A DNA stretch of 64,000 nucleotides, taken from assembly GCA_016716235.1 (NCBI GenBank), contig JADJWS010000001.1, positions 1,860,001 to 1,924,000 of the forward strand, written 5' to 3'. The position numbers were made by a program, and so were the translations under genes. The stretch is from Candidatus Defluviilinea gracilis (GTDB lineage: Bacteria; Chloroflexota; Anaerolineae; Anaerolineales; Villigracilaceae). The notes beneath the pieces are model-generated. The model was not told the origin of the DNA. It worked only from the letters and a program-made list of their open reading frames with translations, and made no database searches. This document shows, piece by piece, positions 1 to 10,434 of this stretch. Position 1 is the stretch's first letter; the number at the start of each line of letters is the position of its first letter.

Positions 1-306
1 GTGGAGCTAATTGGTCCGTGGACTCTGGACGACCAGAACATTTTCGAGCGGCTGGTTGAAGCGCGCCCGTCTGTCGTTGTCATTGCCGATGAGCGCCTTC
101 AGAACGAGAAAGCGGCTGAATTGATGGCGACCATCATCGAAAAACATCCGAAAATATCCATGATCCGCGCCGCGTTGAGCGAGAATGTTTTCCGAATTGT
201 TTCCACGAACACCCTGCCCGCCCGCGGCGATAACCTACTTGAGACGATCCACAGTTGTATCGCCCGAACCCAGGCGGCAGACAAGTCTGTGGATCGAGAA
301 AAATAG
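1..306 (+). CDS. C-terminal part of an unknown protein, cut by the window edge
   Basis: The reading frame is open from the first base and ends at a TAG 18 bases before the cytochrome c start, so the true start probably lies outside the window. The 101 visible residues have an alternating hydrophobic strand/helix pattern (PSVVVIADE near residue 24, then two helices) that resembles the end of a response-regulator receiver or another Rossmann-like fold, but no diagnostic motif is present. Its close spacing to the nitrate reductase genes suggests it is the first visible gene of the same operon, possibly a regulator. I cannot assign a function. Confidence 0.5.
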   Translation: MELIGPWTLDDQNIFERLVEARPSVVVIADERLQNEKAAELMATIIEKHPKISMIRAALSENVFRIVSTNTLPARGDNLLETIHSCIARTQAADKSVDREK

Positions 307-324
307 TCAGGAGTGAGTGAACCC

Positions 325-903
325 ATGAATAGCAGAAGCGATAAATTTGTGAACCCAATATCCCTCGCGGTCATTTCGATCTTTGTAGCGTTACTTTTCG
401 GGTGCGTTCCCCTATCTCAACCTGAGCCCCCGCAACCAGCGTCGGTGCAAGCCATTGCGGAAGGGGATATCGAAAACGGGCAGAAGTTGTTCATGGGCTA
501 CGCTCATTTTGAGAACGAGGGACCTCCCTGCATGGGGTGTCATAACTTGGGCGAATATGGGCTCCTCGGCGGCGGGGCTTTGGGACCCGACCTGACCAAT
601 GTATCCAGCGAACGAAGCGATATTGAACTTGCTTCGGTACTCTCCAATAATCGCTGGACCAAATCACCCGTGATGGAACCCATCTACACCCAACATCCCC
701 TCACCGAAAACGAGCAGGCGGATCTGATCGCTTTTATGAAATCATCCGCTGGCGAACCGCAGGAAGATAAAGAGTTATTGGTGCTGGGAATCAGCATTCT
801 CGCAACCATCGGCGCGGCAATCGTAATCGGATTTGTATATCGCAATCGCCTGCGGAGAATCCGCGCGGCGATGGTGAAGGAAGCGGAAAAGGAGTTGTTA
901 TGA
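325..903 (+). CDS. membrane-anchored lipoprotein cytochrome c of the nitrate reductase operon
   Basis: This 192-residue protein starts with a lipoprotein signal (hydrophobic residues 12-26, lipobox LFGC with Cys27). It carries one c-type haem site, CMGCH at 69-73, and a candidate axial Met in the KSPVMEP stretch. A second hydrophobic segment near residues 150-172, followed by an Arg-rich tail, anchors the C-terminus. ATG 325 is preferred over GTG 313 because AGGAG lies 11 bases before it. Its stop overlaps the narG start as ATGA, which implies translational coupling. It probably passes electrons between an outside donor or acceptor and the NarGHI complex, much as the NarC cytochrome does in Thermus nar operons. 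That role is inferred from position. Confidence 0.85.
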   Translation: MNSRSDKFVNPISLAVISIFVALLFGCVPLSQPEPPQPASVQAIAEGDIENGQKLFMGYAHFENEGPPCMGCHNLGEYGLLGGGALGPDLTNVSSERSDIELASVLSNNRWTKSPVMEPIYTQHPLTENEQADLIAFMKSSAGEPQEDKELLVLGISILATIGAAIVIGFVYRNRLRRIRAAMVKEAEKELL

Positions 904-3900
904 ACTGGATCAAAGAAATATCGAACCCGCAAGCGCGGCAGTGGGAGGAGTTTTATCGCAACCGCTGGCAGCATGATCGTGTGGTACGAAGCACGCACGG
1001 CGTGAACTGCACGGGCAGTTGCTCGTGGATGATCTATGTGAAAGACGGCATCGTCACATGGGAGATGCAAGCGTTGGATTATCCCATCTTGAAAGCGGAT
1101 ATCCCGCCGTACGAGCCGCGCGGATGTCAGCGTGGGATTTCGTTCTCGTGGTATCAGTACAGCCCGATCCGACTCAAGTATCCGTACATGCGCGGCGTGT
1201 TGCTGGACTTGTGGGAAAAAGCTAAAGCGGAGCACAAAGATCCCGTCGAAGCGTGGACAGCCGTCGTTGAGAATGAAGCGGGACGCAAGTCCTTTCATCA
1301 GGCGCGCGGCAAAGGTGGATTCCGCCGCGTCAAGTGGGAAGAAGCGTTGGAAGTCATCGCCGCTTCAACGATTTACACGATCAAAAAATATGGACCCGAC
1401 CGCATCATCGGATTTTCGCCGATCCCCGCGATGTCCATGTTGAGTTATGCGGGCGGGAGCCGCTTCATGCAAATGCTCGGCGGCGTGAGCATGAGTTTTT
1501 ACGATTGGTACAGCGACCTGCCGCCAGCCAGCCCCGAAGTGTGGGGCGAACAAACGGACGTGGCAGAAAGCGCCGATTGGTATAACTCGAAGTTCATCGC
1601 GTCGGTGGGATCGAACATGAGCATGACGCGCACGCCCGATGTGCATTTTGCGGCGGAGGCGCGACATAATGGGACGAAGCTGGTTGTGTTTGCGCCCGAC
1701 TTCAGCCAGGTGGCGAAGTATGCCGATTGGTGGGTTCCGATCCATGCGGGGCAGGACGGCGCGTTTTGGATGGCGGTCAATCACGTCATCATGAACGAGT
1801 TCCACTATAAAAACCCGACTCCCTACTTTTTAAATTATCTGCGACAGTATTCCGATGCGCCGTTCCTTGTTGAACTCAACGAAGTGGACGGCAAGTATGT
1901 GCCTGGGCAAATGATCCGCGCCGCGCATGTGGAACGCACCCGCGCTGTGGAAAACGGCGAGTGGAAATTTTTGGTGTGGGATGAGATCAGCGACGCGCCG
2001 CGTATGCCGCAAGGAAGTTTGGGATTCCGTTGGCAACAACAAAAGGGACAATGGAATCTGGAACCGAAAGACGGCTTGGATGGAAGCGAGATTCGTCCGC
2101 AACTTACGTTCTTCAGCGAAGCGAGCGAGCAACTCTCTGTTTCGTTTGCGGAGTTTGGCGAAGGCAAAACGTTTCAACGCAACATGCCCGTGCGCTACAT
2201 CGAAACCACCAGCGGCAAAAAGGCGGTCGTCACGATCTACGATCTGTTGATGGCGCAATACGGCGTGGGTCGCGGACTCGAAGGCGATTATCCCGCCGAC
2301 TACGACGATGAAAATTTATCGTACACGCCCGCATGGCAGGAACGCTACACAGGCATTGATCGCCAAACCGTCATTCAATTTGCGCGCGAGTGGGCGACGA
2401 CCGCCCTCAAGACCGAAGGCAAATGCACGGTCATCATCGGCGCGGGCGTCAATCATTGGTATCACAACAATTTAATTTATCGCGCGTGCATCGGCGCGTT
2501 GATGCTCACGGGTTGCGTGGGTCGCAACGGCGGCGGATTGAATCACTACGTCGGTCAGGAAAAACTCGCGCCCATGGCGCCGTGGGCTTCGATCGCTTTC
2601 GCATTGGATTGGCAGAAGCCGCCGCGACAAATGAACTCGCCGTCATTCCATTATGTGAACAGCGATCAATGGAGATACGAACGCCTCTTTACGGACCCTC
2701 AACCTGTTTCTCGACCCGAGTCCGAATCTCACCGCGGCATGACTCAAGAGCACACGCTCGATGCGCAAGTCCGCGCGGTGCGCATGGGATGGCTTCCGTC
2801 GTATCCGCAGTTCAACGTCAGTTCGCTGGAAATTGTCAGAAAAGCGGAGCAGGCTGGGGCGAAGTCGGATGCGGAAATTCGTCAATGGGTGGTGGAGCAA
2901 TTGAAGTCGGGCGAACTTAAGTTCGCCGTACAGGATCCTGATGCTCCTGAAAATTGGCCCCGCTTGTGGTTCATCTGGCGCGGCAATGCGTTGAACGCCA
3001 GCGCGAAGGGACAGGAATATTTCTTCAAGCATTATCTCGGCACGCACAACCAACTCATTTCGGAGGAAGTGGATAAAAGTGCTTTCAAAGAAGTGACGTA
3101 CCGCGAGGACGCGCCCGAAGGAAAATTTGATCTCGTCGTAGACATCAACTTCCGCATGGACACATCGGCGTTGTATTCGGATATTGTTCTGCCGACAGCG
3201 AGTTGGTATGAAAAAGATGACTTGAACACGACCGACATGCACTCGTTCATTCATCCGTTGTCTGCCGCGGTGCCGCCCTCATGGGAATCGAAAACGGATT
3301 GGGACATCTTCAAAATTCTGGCGGGCAAGGTCAGCGAGTTGGCGCAGACTCATTTGCCCGAACCCGTGCGTGACTTGGTTGCGATGCCGCTTCAACACGA
3401 CACGCCCGCTGAGATGGCGCAGCCGCACATCCGTGACTGGGGCAAAGGCGAGTGCGAACCCATCCCTGGCGTGACCATGCCGAACTTCGTCGTGACCGAG
3501 CGTGATTACGTCAACTTGGGCAAGCGCTTCATTTCACTCGGACCCAAACTGCAAAAAGAAGGACTCGCCATTCACGGCATCCATTGGGCGGCGGATGACT
3601 TGTATCAAGAATTGTTGGATAACAAGCCGACGACAACTTGGAACGGTCAGAAGTATCCGTCATTGGAAGCGGCGCGCGATGCGGCGAATATCATTTTGCA
3701 TCTCGCACCCGAAACGAACGGCGAAGTGGCGTATCGAGCCTTCCAAGCCGAAGAAGAACGCATGGGACTCAAACTCACCGACCTCGCCGAACCGACGCGC
3801 GCATCGCGTGTCTCGTTCAATGACTTGACTCAACAGCCGCGACGATTACTCAACAGTCCCATCTGGTCGGGCATCGTCAGCGACGGACGACCGTATTCGG

Positions 3901-4532
3901 CATACACTCTCAACGTGGACCGACTCGTCCCGTGGCGCACGCTCACGGGTCGCCAGCATTTTTATCTCGATCACGAAGGATATCTGGCGCACGGCGAACA
4001 CCTGCCCACCTACAAGCCGCGACCCGATTATTTGGCGTTTGGCGATTTGGATAAGAGTCATAAAGAAGGCAAGACCGTGCAGTTGAACTACCTCACGCCT
4101 CATGCCAAGTGGCATATCCACTCGAACTATTTCGACAACGACCGCATGTTGACCCTCTCACGCGGACTCGAACCGCTGTGGATCAGCGAAAAGGATGCGA
4201 AAGAGATCGGCATCGTGGATAACGACTGGGTGGAGGCATACAACGATCACGGCACGACCGTCACACGCGCCATCGTCAGCGCGCGCATCCCTTCGGGAAT
4301 CTGCATCATCTACCACGCGCCCGAACGGACCGTGAGCGTCCCCAAGTCTCCGATGCGCGGCAACAAACGCGCGGGCGGACACAACAGTCCCACGCGCATC
4401 CGCCTCAAATCCATGTTGATGGTCGGCGGCTATGGTCAATTCACCTACGGATTCAATTACTGGGGTCCGACGGGTGTCAACCGCGACACGTTTATCCTGG
4501 TGCGCAAGTTGCCTGGCGAGCCAGAGTTCTAA
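900..4532 (+). CDS. narG: respiratory nitrate reductase alpha subunit (Mo-bisMGD)
   Basis: The 1210-residue protein is of normal NarG length. The N-terminal FS0 iron-sulfur motif of this family is intact (His33, Cys37, Cys41, Cys76: H-x3-C-x3-C-x34-C). The molybdenum-pocket stretch [13 protein letters not shown] near 200-212 supplies the Asp ligand. It reduces nitrate to nitrite with electrons from NarH. No Tat signal is visible, so the catalytic side should face the cytoplasm. It is followed by narH, narJ and narI in the classical order. Nitrite oxidoreductases of the cytoplasmic Nxr type have very similar sequence and gene order, so the physiological direction cannot be settled from sequence alone. 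Confidence 0.93.
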   Translation: MNWIKEISNPQARQWEEFYRNRWQHDRVVRSTHGVNCTGSCSWMIYVKDGIVTWEMQALDYPILKADIPPYEPRGCQRGISFSWYQYSPIRLKYPYMRGVLLDLWEKAKAEHKDPVEAWTAVVENEAGRKSFHQARGKGGFRRVKWEEALEVIAASTIYTIKKYGPDRIIGFSPIPAMSMLSYAGGSRFMQMLGGVSMSFYDWYSDLPPASPEVWGEQTDVAESADWYNSKFIASVGSNMSMTRTPDVHFAAEARHNGTKLVVFAPDFSQVAKYADWWVPIHAGQDGAFWMAVNHVIMNEFHYKNPTPYFLNYLRQYSDAPFLVELNEVDGKYVPGQMIRAAHVERTRAVENGEWKFLVWDEISDAPRMPQGSLGFRWQQQKGQWNLEPKDGLDGSEIRPQLTFFSEASEQLSVSFAEFGEGKTFQRNMPVRYIETTSGKKAVVTIYDLLMAQYGVGRGLEGDYPADYDDENLSYTPAWQERYTGIDRQTVIQFAREWATTALKTEGKCTVIIGAGVNHWYHNNLIYRACIGALMLTGCVGRNGGGLNHYVGQEKLAPMAPWASIAFALDWQKPPRQMNSPSFHYVNSDQWRYERLFTDPQPVSRPESESHRGMTQEHTLDAQVRAVRMGWLPSYPQFNVSSLEIVRKAEQAGAKSDAEIRQWVVEQLKSGELKFAVQDPDAPENWPRLWFIWRGNALNASAKGQEYFFKHYLGTHNQLISEEVDKSAFKEVTYREDAPEGKFDLVVDINFRMDTSALYSDIVLPTASWYEKDDLNTTDMHSFIHPLSAAVPPSWESKTDWDIFKILAGKVSELAQTHLPEPVRDLVAMPLQHDTPAEMAQPHIRDWGKGECEPIPGVTMPNFVVTERDYVNLGKRFISLGPKLQKEGLAIHGIHWAADDLYQELLDNKPTTTWNGQKYPSLEAARDAANIILHLAPETNGEVAYRAFQAEEERMGLKLTDLAEPTRASRVSFNDLTQQPRRLLNSPIWSGIVSDGRPYSAYTLNVDRLVPWRTLTGRQHFYLDHEGYLAHGEHLPTYKPRPDYLAFGDLDKSHKEGKTVQLNYLTPHAKWHIHSNYFDNDRMLTLSRGLEPLWISEKDAKEIGIVDNDWVEAYNDHGTTVTRAIVSARIPSGICIIYHAPERTVSVPKSPMRGNKRAGGHNSPTRIRLKSMLMVGGYGQFTYGFNYWGPTGVNRDTFILVRKLPGEPEF

Positions 4533-4539
4533 TAGATAT

Positions 4540-4635
4540 AAACCTGACAGGTTTTAGCAGGTATTCACCCTGTCAAAACGATTGCGCTGACAAGGTACAC
4601 AATTTGTCAATCTATCGTGGAAACCTGTCAGGTTT
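4540..4635. repeat. pair of short palindromes between narG and narH
   Basis: Two copies of a 15-base palindrome flank this spacer: AAACCTG-A-CAGGTTT at 4540-4554 and AAACCTG-T-CAGGTTT at 4621-4635. The second is followed by a T-run and could act as a weak terminator or RNA-processing hairpin between narG and narH. Similar but longer palindromes recur through the window. The 124-base gap contains no gene. Confidence 0.6.
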
Positions 4636-4656
4636 TTTAGAAAAGGATGTGAAATT

Positions 4657-6159
4657 ATGAAAGTACGATCACAAGTTTCAATGGTCTTCCATCTCGATAA
4701 ATGTATCGGCTGTCACACGTGCAGTATCGCCTGCAAAAATATTTGGACAGACCGCCCAGGCGCGGAGTACATGTGGTGGAACAACGTCGAGACCAAACCT
4801 GGCGTTGGCTTCCCGACCCAATGGGAAGATCAGGAAAAATATCACGGCGGCTGGGAACTCGATCAAAAGCCCAAGAACCCCGAGTTGAAGTTAAAACTCC
4901 AGAACCGTTTGCAGACGTTTGCGAATTTATTCTCGAACCCCGCCATGCCCACCATGGACGATTACTACGAACCGTGGACGTACAACTACAACGACCTGTT
5001 CAACTCGCCGCTCGGTCCCGACCAGCCGACTGCGCGTCCCATCTCGCGTGTAGACGGCAACCCGATTGACATCAAGGCAGGTCCCAACTGGGATGACGAC
5101 CTCGGCGGCTCGAACATCTACGCGGTGAAAGACCCGTTGCTGGCAGATATGAATCCCGAAGATCGCCAACGTCTATTTTCCATCGAACAACTTTTTTACT
5201 TCTACATGCCGCGCATCTGCAACCATTGTTTGAATGCGGCTTGCGTCGGCGCATGTCCATCGGGCGCAATTTACAAACGCGCCGAAGACGGCGTGGTGCT
5301 GATCAATCAGGATAAATGCCGCGGCTGGCGTATGTGCGTCTCTGCCTGCCCGTACAAGAAAACATACTACAACTGGTCAACGGGCAAATCGGAAAAATGT
5401 ATCCTGTGCTACCCGCGCCTCGAAACGGGACAAGCCCCCGCCTGCTTCCATTCATGCGTTGGACGCATCCGCTATTTGGGCGTGCTTCTATATGATGCGG
5501 ATCAAATCCCCGACGCGCTCAAAGTGCCAGACGACCAGCTCGTTCAGCGTCAGCGGGAGATGATCCTCGATCCGTTCGACCCGAAAGTTGTCGCGGCGGC
5601 GAAAGAAAGCGGCGTCCCCGACGGCGTGATCGCAGCGGCGCAAAATTCCCCCGTCTATCGCTACGTCAAAGAATGGGAGTTGGCTCTGCCCCTGCATCCC
5701 GAATATCGCACACTGCCGATGTTGTTCTATGTCCCGCCGCTTCTGCCCGTCCTCAATGCGACTCAGGAAAATGGAACGCAACGCGTCGAAACGGACTTGT
5801 TCTCCTCGCTGGAGAAAGCCCGCGTGCCAGTGCGTTACATGTCGCGCACGCTTTCGGCTGGCAACGATGAACTCGTCATCAAAGCCTATCGCAAGATGAT
5901 CGCTGTCCGCATTTACAAGCGGCATGAGACCGTCGGCGATGTGACCGAAGAGGAAGCAAATGCGGCGCTGGAAAAAGCAGGCATGGGCGCGGAAGAAGCG
6001 GAGGCGATCTATCGCCTGACGTCCATCCCCACGTATCAAGATCGGTTCGTCATCCCGCCGTACAGCCGCGAAGGCGACATCGAAGAAGTGTACGATCCGC
6101 AACAACGCAAAGCAGAGACGGGCTTCGGCAGGCGGCAGGCTCCGCAGAGAGGGCTGTAG
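4657..6159 (+). CDS. narH: nitrate reductase beta subunit (iron-sulfur)
   Basis: The 500-residue electron-transfer subunit carries four cysteine clusters typical of NarH: CIGCHTCSIAC near residue 16, CNHCLNAACVGACP near 189, CRGWRMCVSACP near 223 and CILCYP with CFHSC near 250-270. The Trp in CRGWRMC replaces a Cys, as expected for the family's single [3Fe-4S] cluster; the other three bind [4Fe-4S]. It links NarI haems to NarG. A Shine-Dalgarno AAAGGA lies 11 bases before ATG 4657. It ends one base before narJ. Confidence 0.95.
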   Translation: MKVRSQVSMVFHLDKCIGCHTCSIACKNIWTDRPGAEYMWWNNVETKPGVGFPTQWEDQEKYHGGWELDQKPKNPELKLKLQNRLQTFANLFSNPAMPTMDDYYEPWTYNYNDLFNSPLGPDQPTARPISRVDGNPIDIKAGPNWDDDLGGSNIYAVKDPLLADMNPEDRQRLFSIEQLFYFYMPRICNHCLNAACVGACPSGAIYKRAEDGVVLINQDKCRGWRMCVSACPYKKTYYNWSTGKSEKCILCYPRLETGQAPACFHSCVGRIRYLGVLLYDADQIPDALKVPDDQLVQRQREMILDPFDPKVVAAAKESGVPDGVIAAAQNSPVYRYVKEWELALPLHPEYRTLPMLFYVPPLLPVLNATQENGTQRVETDLFSSLEKARVPVRYMSRTLSAGNDELVIKAYRKMIAVRIYKRHETVGDVTEEEANAALEKAGMGAEEAEAIYRLTSIPTYQDRFVIPPYSREGDIEEVYDPQQRKAETGFGRRQAPQRGL

Positions 6160-6160
6160 T

Positions 6161-6760
6161 ATGTACAAAGATACAACCGCCTCGTTGTTCGACTCGTTCG
6201 CCGCGCTGTTGGAATATCCCGCTTCGGATTTTGGGCATGAGGCTGGACGATGTTTGGACTTGATGAGGACGATCAATCCCGAAGCCGCAGAGAGCTTGCA
6301 GAGGTTTGCCAACTTCATCGAGGAAAATTCTTTGCAACGGATGCAGGAGTTATTCACAACGACTTTCGATATGCAACCTGTTTGTTATCCGTATGTTGGG
6401 TTTCACTTGTACGGCGAGAGTTACAAACGCGGCGCGTTCATGGCGCAATTGAACGAAGCCTATCACGGCATTGGTTATTCGGCTGAACAGGAATTACCCG
6501 ACAATCTTGCGGTGATCCTGCGCTTCATCGGTTTCGATTCGGAGAATCGTTACAGCGAGTTCTCGCAAGCCTTGCTCAGCGACGGCGTACTGCCCTCGTT
6601 GGAAAAAATGCTCAAGGTCTTTGGCGAGGGGTCGGAGAATCCATACTTCGGATTGCTCACTGCGCTGAATTTGTTTGTTGTCGAAAGCAAGTTCTCGACG
6701 CAGTTGCACTGCGTCGAGACAGGCGACACGATTTGCCAAGCAAATCGAACTGTCGCCTGA
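6161..6760 (+). CDS. narJ: nitrate reductase assembly chaperone NarJ (TorD family)
   Basis: The 199-residue protein has NarJ/TorD-family features: an all-helical body, YPYVGFHLYGESYKRG near residue 75 and an LPDNLAVILRF stretch near 110. It is needed to insert cofactors into NarG and is not part of the final enzyme. Its start lies one base after the narH stop. The last 25 or so residues are encoded by two nested palindromes (6694-6759) and do not look like a conserved NarJ tail, so the C-terminus was probably rewritten by repeat insertion. Confidence 0.88.
   Translation: MYKDTTASLFDSFAALLEYPASDFGHEAGRCLDLMRTINPEAAESLQRFANFIEENSLQRMQELFTTTFDMQPVCYPYVGFHLYGESYKRGAFMAQLNEAYHGIGYSAEQELPDNLAVILRFIGFDSENRYSEFSQALLSDGVLPSLEKMLKVFGEGSENPYFGLLTALNLFVVESKFSTQLHCVETGDTICQANRTVA
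6694..6759. repeat. two adjacent palindromes forming the 3' end of narJ
   Basis: The first palindrome is CTCGACGCAG-TTGCA-CTGCGTCGAG (6694-6718). The second is a longer imperfect one with outer arms CAGGCGACA and TGTCGCCTG and inner arms GATTTGC and GCAAATC (6720-6759). Both lie inside the reading frame of narJ and supply its stop codon. They could also act as an RNA hairpin that limits read-through to narI. Confidence 0.7.
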
Positions 6761-6815
6761 ACTTTCGTGAAGTACTAATTGTTTGCTGTCAACAAGTTAG
6801 AAAAGGAATTGAGCC

Positions 6816-7490
6816 ATGACTGATATTCTGCTCTTCGTCGTTTTCCCCTATGTGGCGCTCGCCATCGGAATCGTCGGCACGATCTATCGTTACCTGACGA
6901 ATCAATATTCGTTCACCAGTTTGTCGTCGCAGTTCCTCGAAAACGAGTTGCAGTTCTGGGGCTCCACGCTCTGGCATTATGGCATTCTGCCGACCACGCT
7001 CATTCACATTGCGGGGTTTACCATCCCCAAAGTGATGGCGATGGCGCATGGCACGCCTGAATTGTTGTACCTCTCCGAGTTAGCTGGGAAAATTCTCGGC
7101 ATCATGGCATTGGTCGGCGCGGGCATCCTGCTCTATCGGCGGCTGACCTCATCGAAGATCCGCGCCATCACCACGCCTGTGGATTGGGTCATTTTAAGTT
7201 TGTTGTTTGCGCAGGTGTTCTTCGGATTGATCCTTGCCTTTGTCTATCGCTGGGGCGCCGCCTGGTTTATTTTTACCGCCACACCCTGGATGGACTCGCT
7301 GGCGTTATTCCAGCCCGCGCCGCAATTCGTCACGGCGTTACCTTTGGCGCACAAAGTTCACTTCCTCACGGGCTTCCTGTTGTTCGCGCTTATGCCCTTC
7401 AGCCGATTGGTGCACATCGTAACCTTCCCGCTCTCGTATGCATGGCGGAATTTCCAACTGGTGATTTGGACGCGAAGAAAAGTTGTCTAG
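6816..7490 (+). CDS. narI: nitrate reductase gamma subunit (cytochrome b, quinol-linked)
   Basis: The 224-residue integral membrane protein has five predicted transmembrane helices, which is normal for NarI, starting with a segment at residues 3-25. Histidines suited to bind two b-type haems lie in helices around residues 48-66 (STLWHYGILPTTLIH) and 188-204 (AHKVHFLTG, RLVHIVTF). It exchanges electrons with the quinone pool and passes them to NarH. It closes the operon and is followed by a strong terminator. Confidence 0.93.
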   Translation: MTDILLFVVFPYVALAIGIVGTIYRYLTNQYSFTSLSSQFLENELQFWGSTLWHYGILPTTLIHIAGFTIPKVMAMAHGTPELLYLSELAGKILGIMALVGAGILLYRRLTSSKIRAITTPVDWVILSLLFAQVFFGLILAFVYRWGAAWFIFTATPWMDSLALFQPAPQFVTALPLAHKVHFLTGFLLFALMPFSRLVHIVTFPLSYAWRNFQLVIWTRRKVV

Positions 7491-7562
7491 GGTCGCCACG
7501 AACGGCGCGTTGCAGTCAAAAGAGATTCACGAACAGGTCGTCAAGTTCTTGAAGAGTTAATC

Positions 7563-7599
7563 AGCAAGAAGGACTCGCCAGCGAGTCCTTCTTGCTTTG
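7563..7599 (+). terminator. intrinsic terminator of the nar operon
   Basis: A perfect 16-base inverted repeat (AGCAAGAAGGACTCGC at 7563-7578 and its complement at 7581-7596) is followed by TTGTT. It sits 73 bases after the narI stop and immediately before the ppc start. Confidence 0.8.
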
Positions 7600-7616
7600 T
7601 TATACTTGCTTGCAGA

Positions 7617-10319
7617 ATGGACCTTTCGCAAAATATTCATCTGTTGGGAGATTTGCTCGGTAAGGTGATCTCCGAGCTTGAGTCGCCCGCGATCTTCGAG
7701 ACCGAAGAGCGCATCCGCGCGCTGGCGAAGGCGCGGCGAGGCGGAGATGCCGTTGCGGCGGAGGGGCTGTCGAAAGAGGTCTCTGCCCTGCCGAGCGAAG
7801 GCGCGCGCGTGATCGCCTCCGCGTTTGCCGCGTATTTCGACCTTGTGAATCTCGCCGAGGAGAATCAGCGCGTGCGGGCGCTTCGTCAGCGTGAAGAGGC
7901 TTCCTATCCCGAACCAGTTCCGGAGTCGGTGGGTGAAGCGGTGGGCATCCTGAAAGAAAGTGGAGTGACGCGCGAGCAGATGTCCGCTTTGCTTGAGGAG
8001 TTATCCATCGAGTTGGTGTTGACGGCGCACCCGACCGAGGCGCGTCGCCGCACGGTGCTCTCGAAGACGGAGCGGATCGCGCAACTCCTTCATTTGCTCG
8101 ATGATGATTCGATCTCCGCGCGCGAGCGGGACGAATCTGTGAAATCGCTTCACGCCGAGATTGCGACGTTGTGGCTCACCGATCGCGCCCGCGCCGATAC
8201 GTTGACCGTGACCGACGAGGCGCGCACGGGCTTGTATTATGTGGACGCGTATTTATGGAATTCGATTCCAAAATTGTACGACGATCTCGACCATGCGATT
8301 GAGAAATATTATGCGGGTTTGAAGGTTCCGCGCGCGTGGCTGAGGCTGGCTTCGTGGATCGGCGGCGACCGGGATGGGAATCCGTTTGTCACTTCCGAAG
8401 TGACGGCAGAGACGTTGCGCTTGCATCGCGGGTTGGCGGTGGAAAATCATCGCCGCATGTTTCAGGATTTGGGACGCCGCTTGAGCGTGAGTTCGAATCG
8501 TATTCCGCCGCCGCCCGCATTATTGGAATGGATCGAACGGCAGAGACCGTTCCCTCCGCATGTGGCGTATATCGAACAGCGTTATGCTACCGAGCCGTAT
8601 CGTCTTATTCTCGCGTTGTTGGCGGACGATCTCGCGGAAGCCTCGCATGAAGATATGAAGGCGCATCTGCTCGGGCAGTATTCGCATCGCGCGCGCATGG
8701 ATGCGGGTCGCCTGCTCGAGCCGCTGGAATTGATCGCCTCCGCGCTCCCTTCCCATATTGCTCGCGATGAATTGAAAACGGCGCTGCAAAAAATAAAGGT
8801 CTTTGGTTTGCATACCGCGCGGCTCGACATCCGCGAAGACTCGAGTCGTTTGAACGCCGCGCTGAGCGAAATTTTGCGCGCATTGAATCTCGAAAGCGAT
8901 TTCGAGCGTCTTCCGTCGAAGGAGCGCGAGATTCTGCTCATTCGACTCTTGAACGACCCGATCCCGAATCTTTCGAATCGACCGGGCGTCACTGCCGCCA
9001 CTGCGGAGACCTGGTCGTTCTTTCAGCTGATCGGGCGGACGGGCGAGGTGTACGGGGACGCGTTGCTCGGTCCCATCGTCATTTCGATGACGCATTCGGC
9101 GGCGGACGTGTTCACCGCGCTTCTGCTTGCAAAATGGGCGGGATGTAAAACGATCCCGCAGATCGTCCCGCTGTTCGAATCGATTCAAGACCTTCAAGAC
9201 GCTGCGAGTATTCTGGAACTTCTTTTTACTTCGAAGGTCTATCGAGCGCATTTGAAATCTCGTGGCGACGAACAGATGGTGATGATCGGTTATTCCGACA
9301 GCAACAAAGACGGCGGCTACCTGATGGCGAATTGGTCGTTGTATCGAGCGCAGGAGGAAATCACGCGCGCCGCGAAGAAACACGGAGTAAAACTCACCAT
9401 CTTTCACGGTCGCGGCGGGACGATTGCGCGCGGCGGCGGACCCGCGAACCATGCCATCCGCGCCCAGCCTGCGGGGAGCATCAACGGGCGTTTTCGAGTC
9501 ACGGAACAGGGCGAGATCATCGCCTCGCGTTACGCCAACCCCGATCTGGCGCATCGTCATCTTGAGCAGATCGCGAACGCGGTCCTCCTTGCTTCAGCGC
9601 CGCAAAAAGAAGAAGCGATCCCAGCGCAATGGCGGAACGCGCTCGATGACATGTCGAAGACCGCGAAGCGCGCGTATCGCGCCCTGGTGTATGAAACGGG
9701 TGGCTTCATTGAATTTTGGGAATCGGCAACGCCGCTCGACGAGATCAAACGATTGCAGATCGGTTCGCGTCCCGCATCGCGGGCGAAGTTGGGCGCGGTC
9801 AATCAGATCCGCGCGATTCCGTGGGTGTTCTCGTGGATGCAGAGCCGCTTTAACTTGCCGAGCTGGTACAGCCTCGGCGCGGGACTTGCTTCCATCAAGG
9901 AGATGGGCTTGCTCAAAGAAATGTACGATGGCTGGGCGTTTTTCCGCACCCTGCTCAATAATTCAGAGATGTCTCTGCTCAAAGCCGATATGGATATTTC
10001 CGCTTTGTATGTGAGTCTTGTGCCTGATAAGAAATTGGCGCATGAAGTCTTCGATTCTATTCGCGCGGAGTATGAGCGGACGCGCGAGACGGTCCTTGCC
10101 GTCAGCGGGCATGGCGCTCTGCTCGAGGCGGAACCCGTCACTCAGCAAGCCATTCAACTCCGCAACCCTTATGTGGATCCGTTGAACTACATCCAAGTGG
10201 AAACTCTGCGCCGCTTGCGGGCTTTGTCCGATCAGGATGGCGAAGAGGCAAAGTCACTGCGAGAGGTGATGGCGTTGACCATCAACGGGATTGCGGCGGG
10301 GTTGAGGAATACGGGGTAA
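7617..10319 (+). CDS. ppc: phosphoenolpyruvate carboxylase
   Basis: The 900-residue enzyme makes oxaloacetate from phosphoenolpyruvate and bicarbonate, refilling the citric acid cycle. Family signatures are all present: VLTAHPTEARRRT near residue 137 with the catalytic His, GGDRDGNPFVT near 246, GYSDSNKDGGY near 562, the glycine loop FHGRGGTIARGGGP near 598, and the C-terminal RNPYVDPLN and TINGIAAGLRNTG that bind the effector and end the protein. A -10-like TATACT lies at 7601-7606, very close to the start, so the message may have a very short leader. It stands alone, with no operon partner. Confidence 0.97.
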   Translation: MDLSQNIHLLGDLLGKVISELESPAIFETEERIRALAKARRGGDAVAAEGLSKEVSALPSEGARVIASAFAAYFDLVNLAEENQRVRALRQREEASYPEPVPESVGEAVGILKESGVTREQMSALLEELSIELVLTAHPTEARRRTVLSKTERIAQLLHLLDDDSISARERDESVKSLHAEIATLWLTDRARADTLTVTDEARTGLYYVDAYLWNSIPKLYDDLDHAIEKYYAGLKVPRAWLRLASWIGGDRDGNPFVTSEVTAETLRLHRGLAVENHRRMFQDLGRRLSVSSNRIPPPPALLEWIERQRPFPPHVAYIEQRYATEPYRLILALLADDLAEASHEDMKAHLLGQYSHRARMDAGRLLEPLELIASALPSHIARDELKTALQKIKVFGLHTARLDIREDSSRLNAALSEILRALNLESDFERLPSKEREILLIRLLNDPIPNLSNRPGVTAATAETWSFFQLIGRTGEVYGDALLGPIVISMTHSAADVFTALLLAKWAGCKTIPQIVPLFESIQDLQDAASILELLFTSKVYRAHLKSRGDEQMVMIGYSDSNKDGGYLMANWSLYRAQEEITRAAKKHGVKLTIFHGRGGTIARGGGPANHAIRAQPAGSINGRFRVTEQGEIIASRYANPDLAHRHLEQIANAVLLASAPQKEEAIPAQWRNALDDMSKTAKRAYRALVYETGGFIEFWESATPLDEIKRLQIGSRPASRAKLGAVNQIRAIPWVFSWMQSRFNLPSWYSLGAGLASIKEMGLLKEMYDGWAFFRTLLNNSEMSLLKADMDISALYVSLVPDKKLAHEVFDSIRAEYERTRETVLAVSGHGALLEAEPVTQQAIQLRNPYVDPLNYIQVETLRRLRALSDQDGEEAKSLREVMALTINGIAAGLRNTG

Positions 10320-10347
10320 AGAATTCCCCCGCCCGTTTCAACACTCT

Positions 10348-10429
10348 AGGACTTACGCAGTTGAACCTGTTGCGCCGTAGTTGCACTGCGGCGGCGGCAG
10401 TACAACTGCCCGCCAACTGCATAAGTCCT
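10348..10429. repeat. 82-bp MITE-like element
   Basis: Inverted ends AGGACTTACGCAGTTG (10348-10363) and CAACTGCATAAGTCCT (10414-10429) match at 15 of 16 positions. The GC-rich interior holds no gene. The ends resemble tips of small non-autonomous transposable elements. No target duplication could be identified with confidence. Confidence 0.65.
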
Positions 10430-10434
10430 GACTC

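Noticed and set aside
684..1298. Long minus-strand open frame opposite the cytochrome c and narG
   Set aside because: It mirrors the high-GC codon pattern of the real genes, has no ribosome-binding site and no recognisable domain. The same applies to other long antisense frames, such as those at 5488-6357 and 40723-41811.
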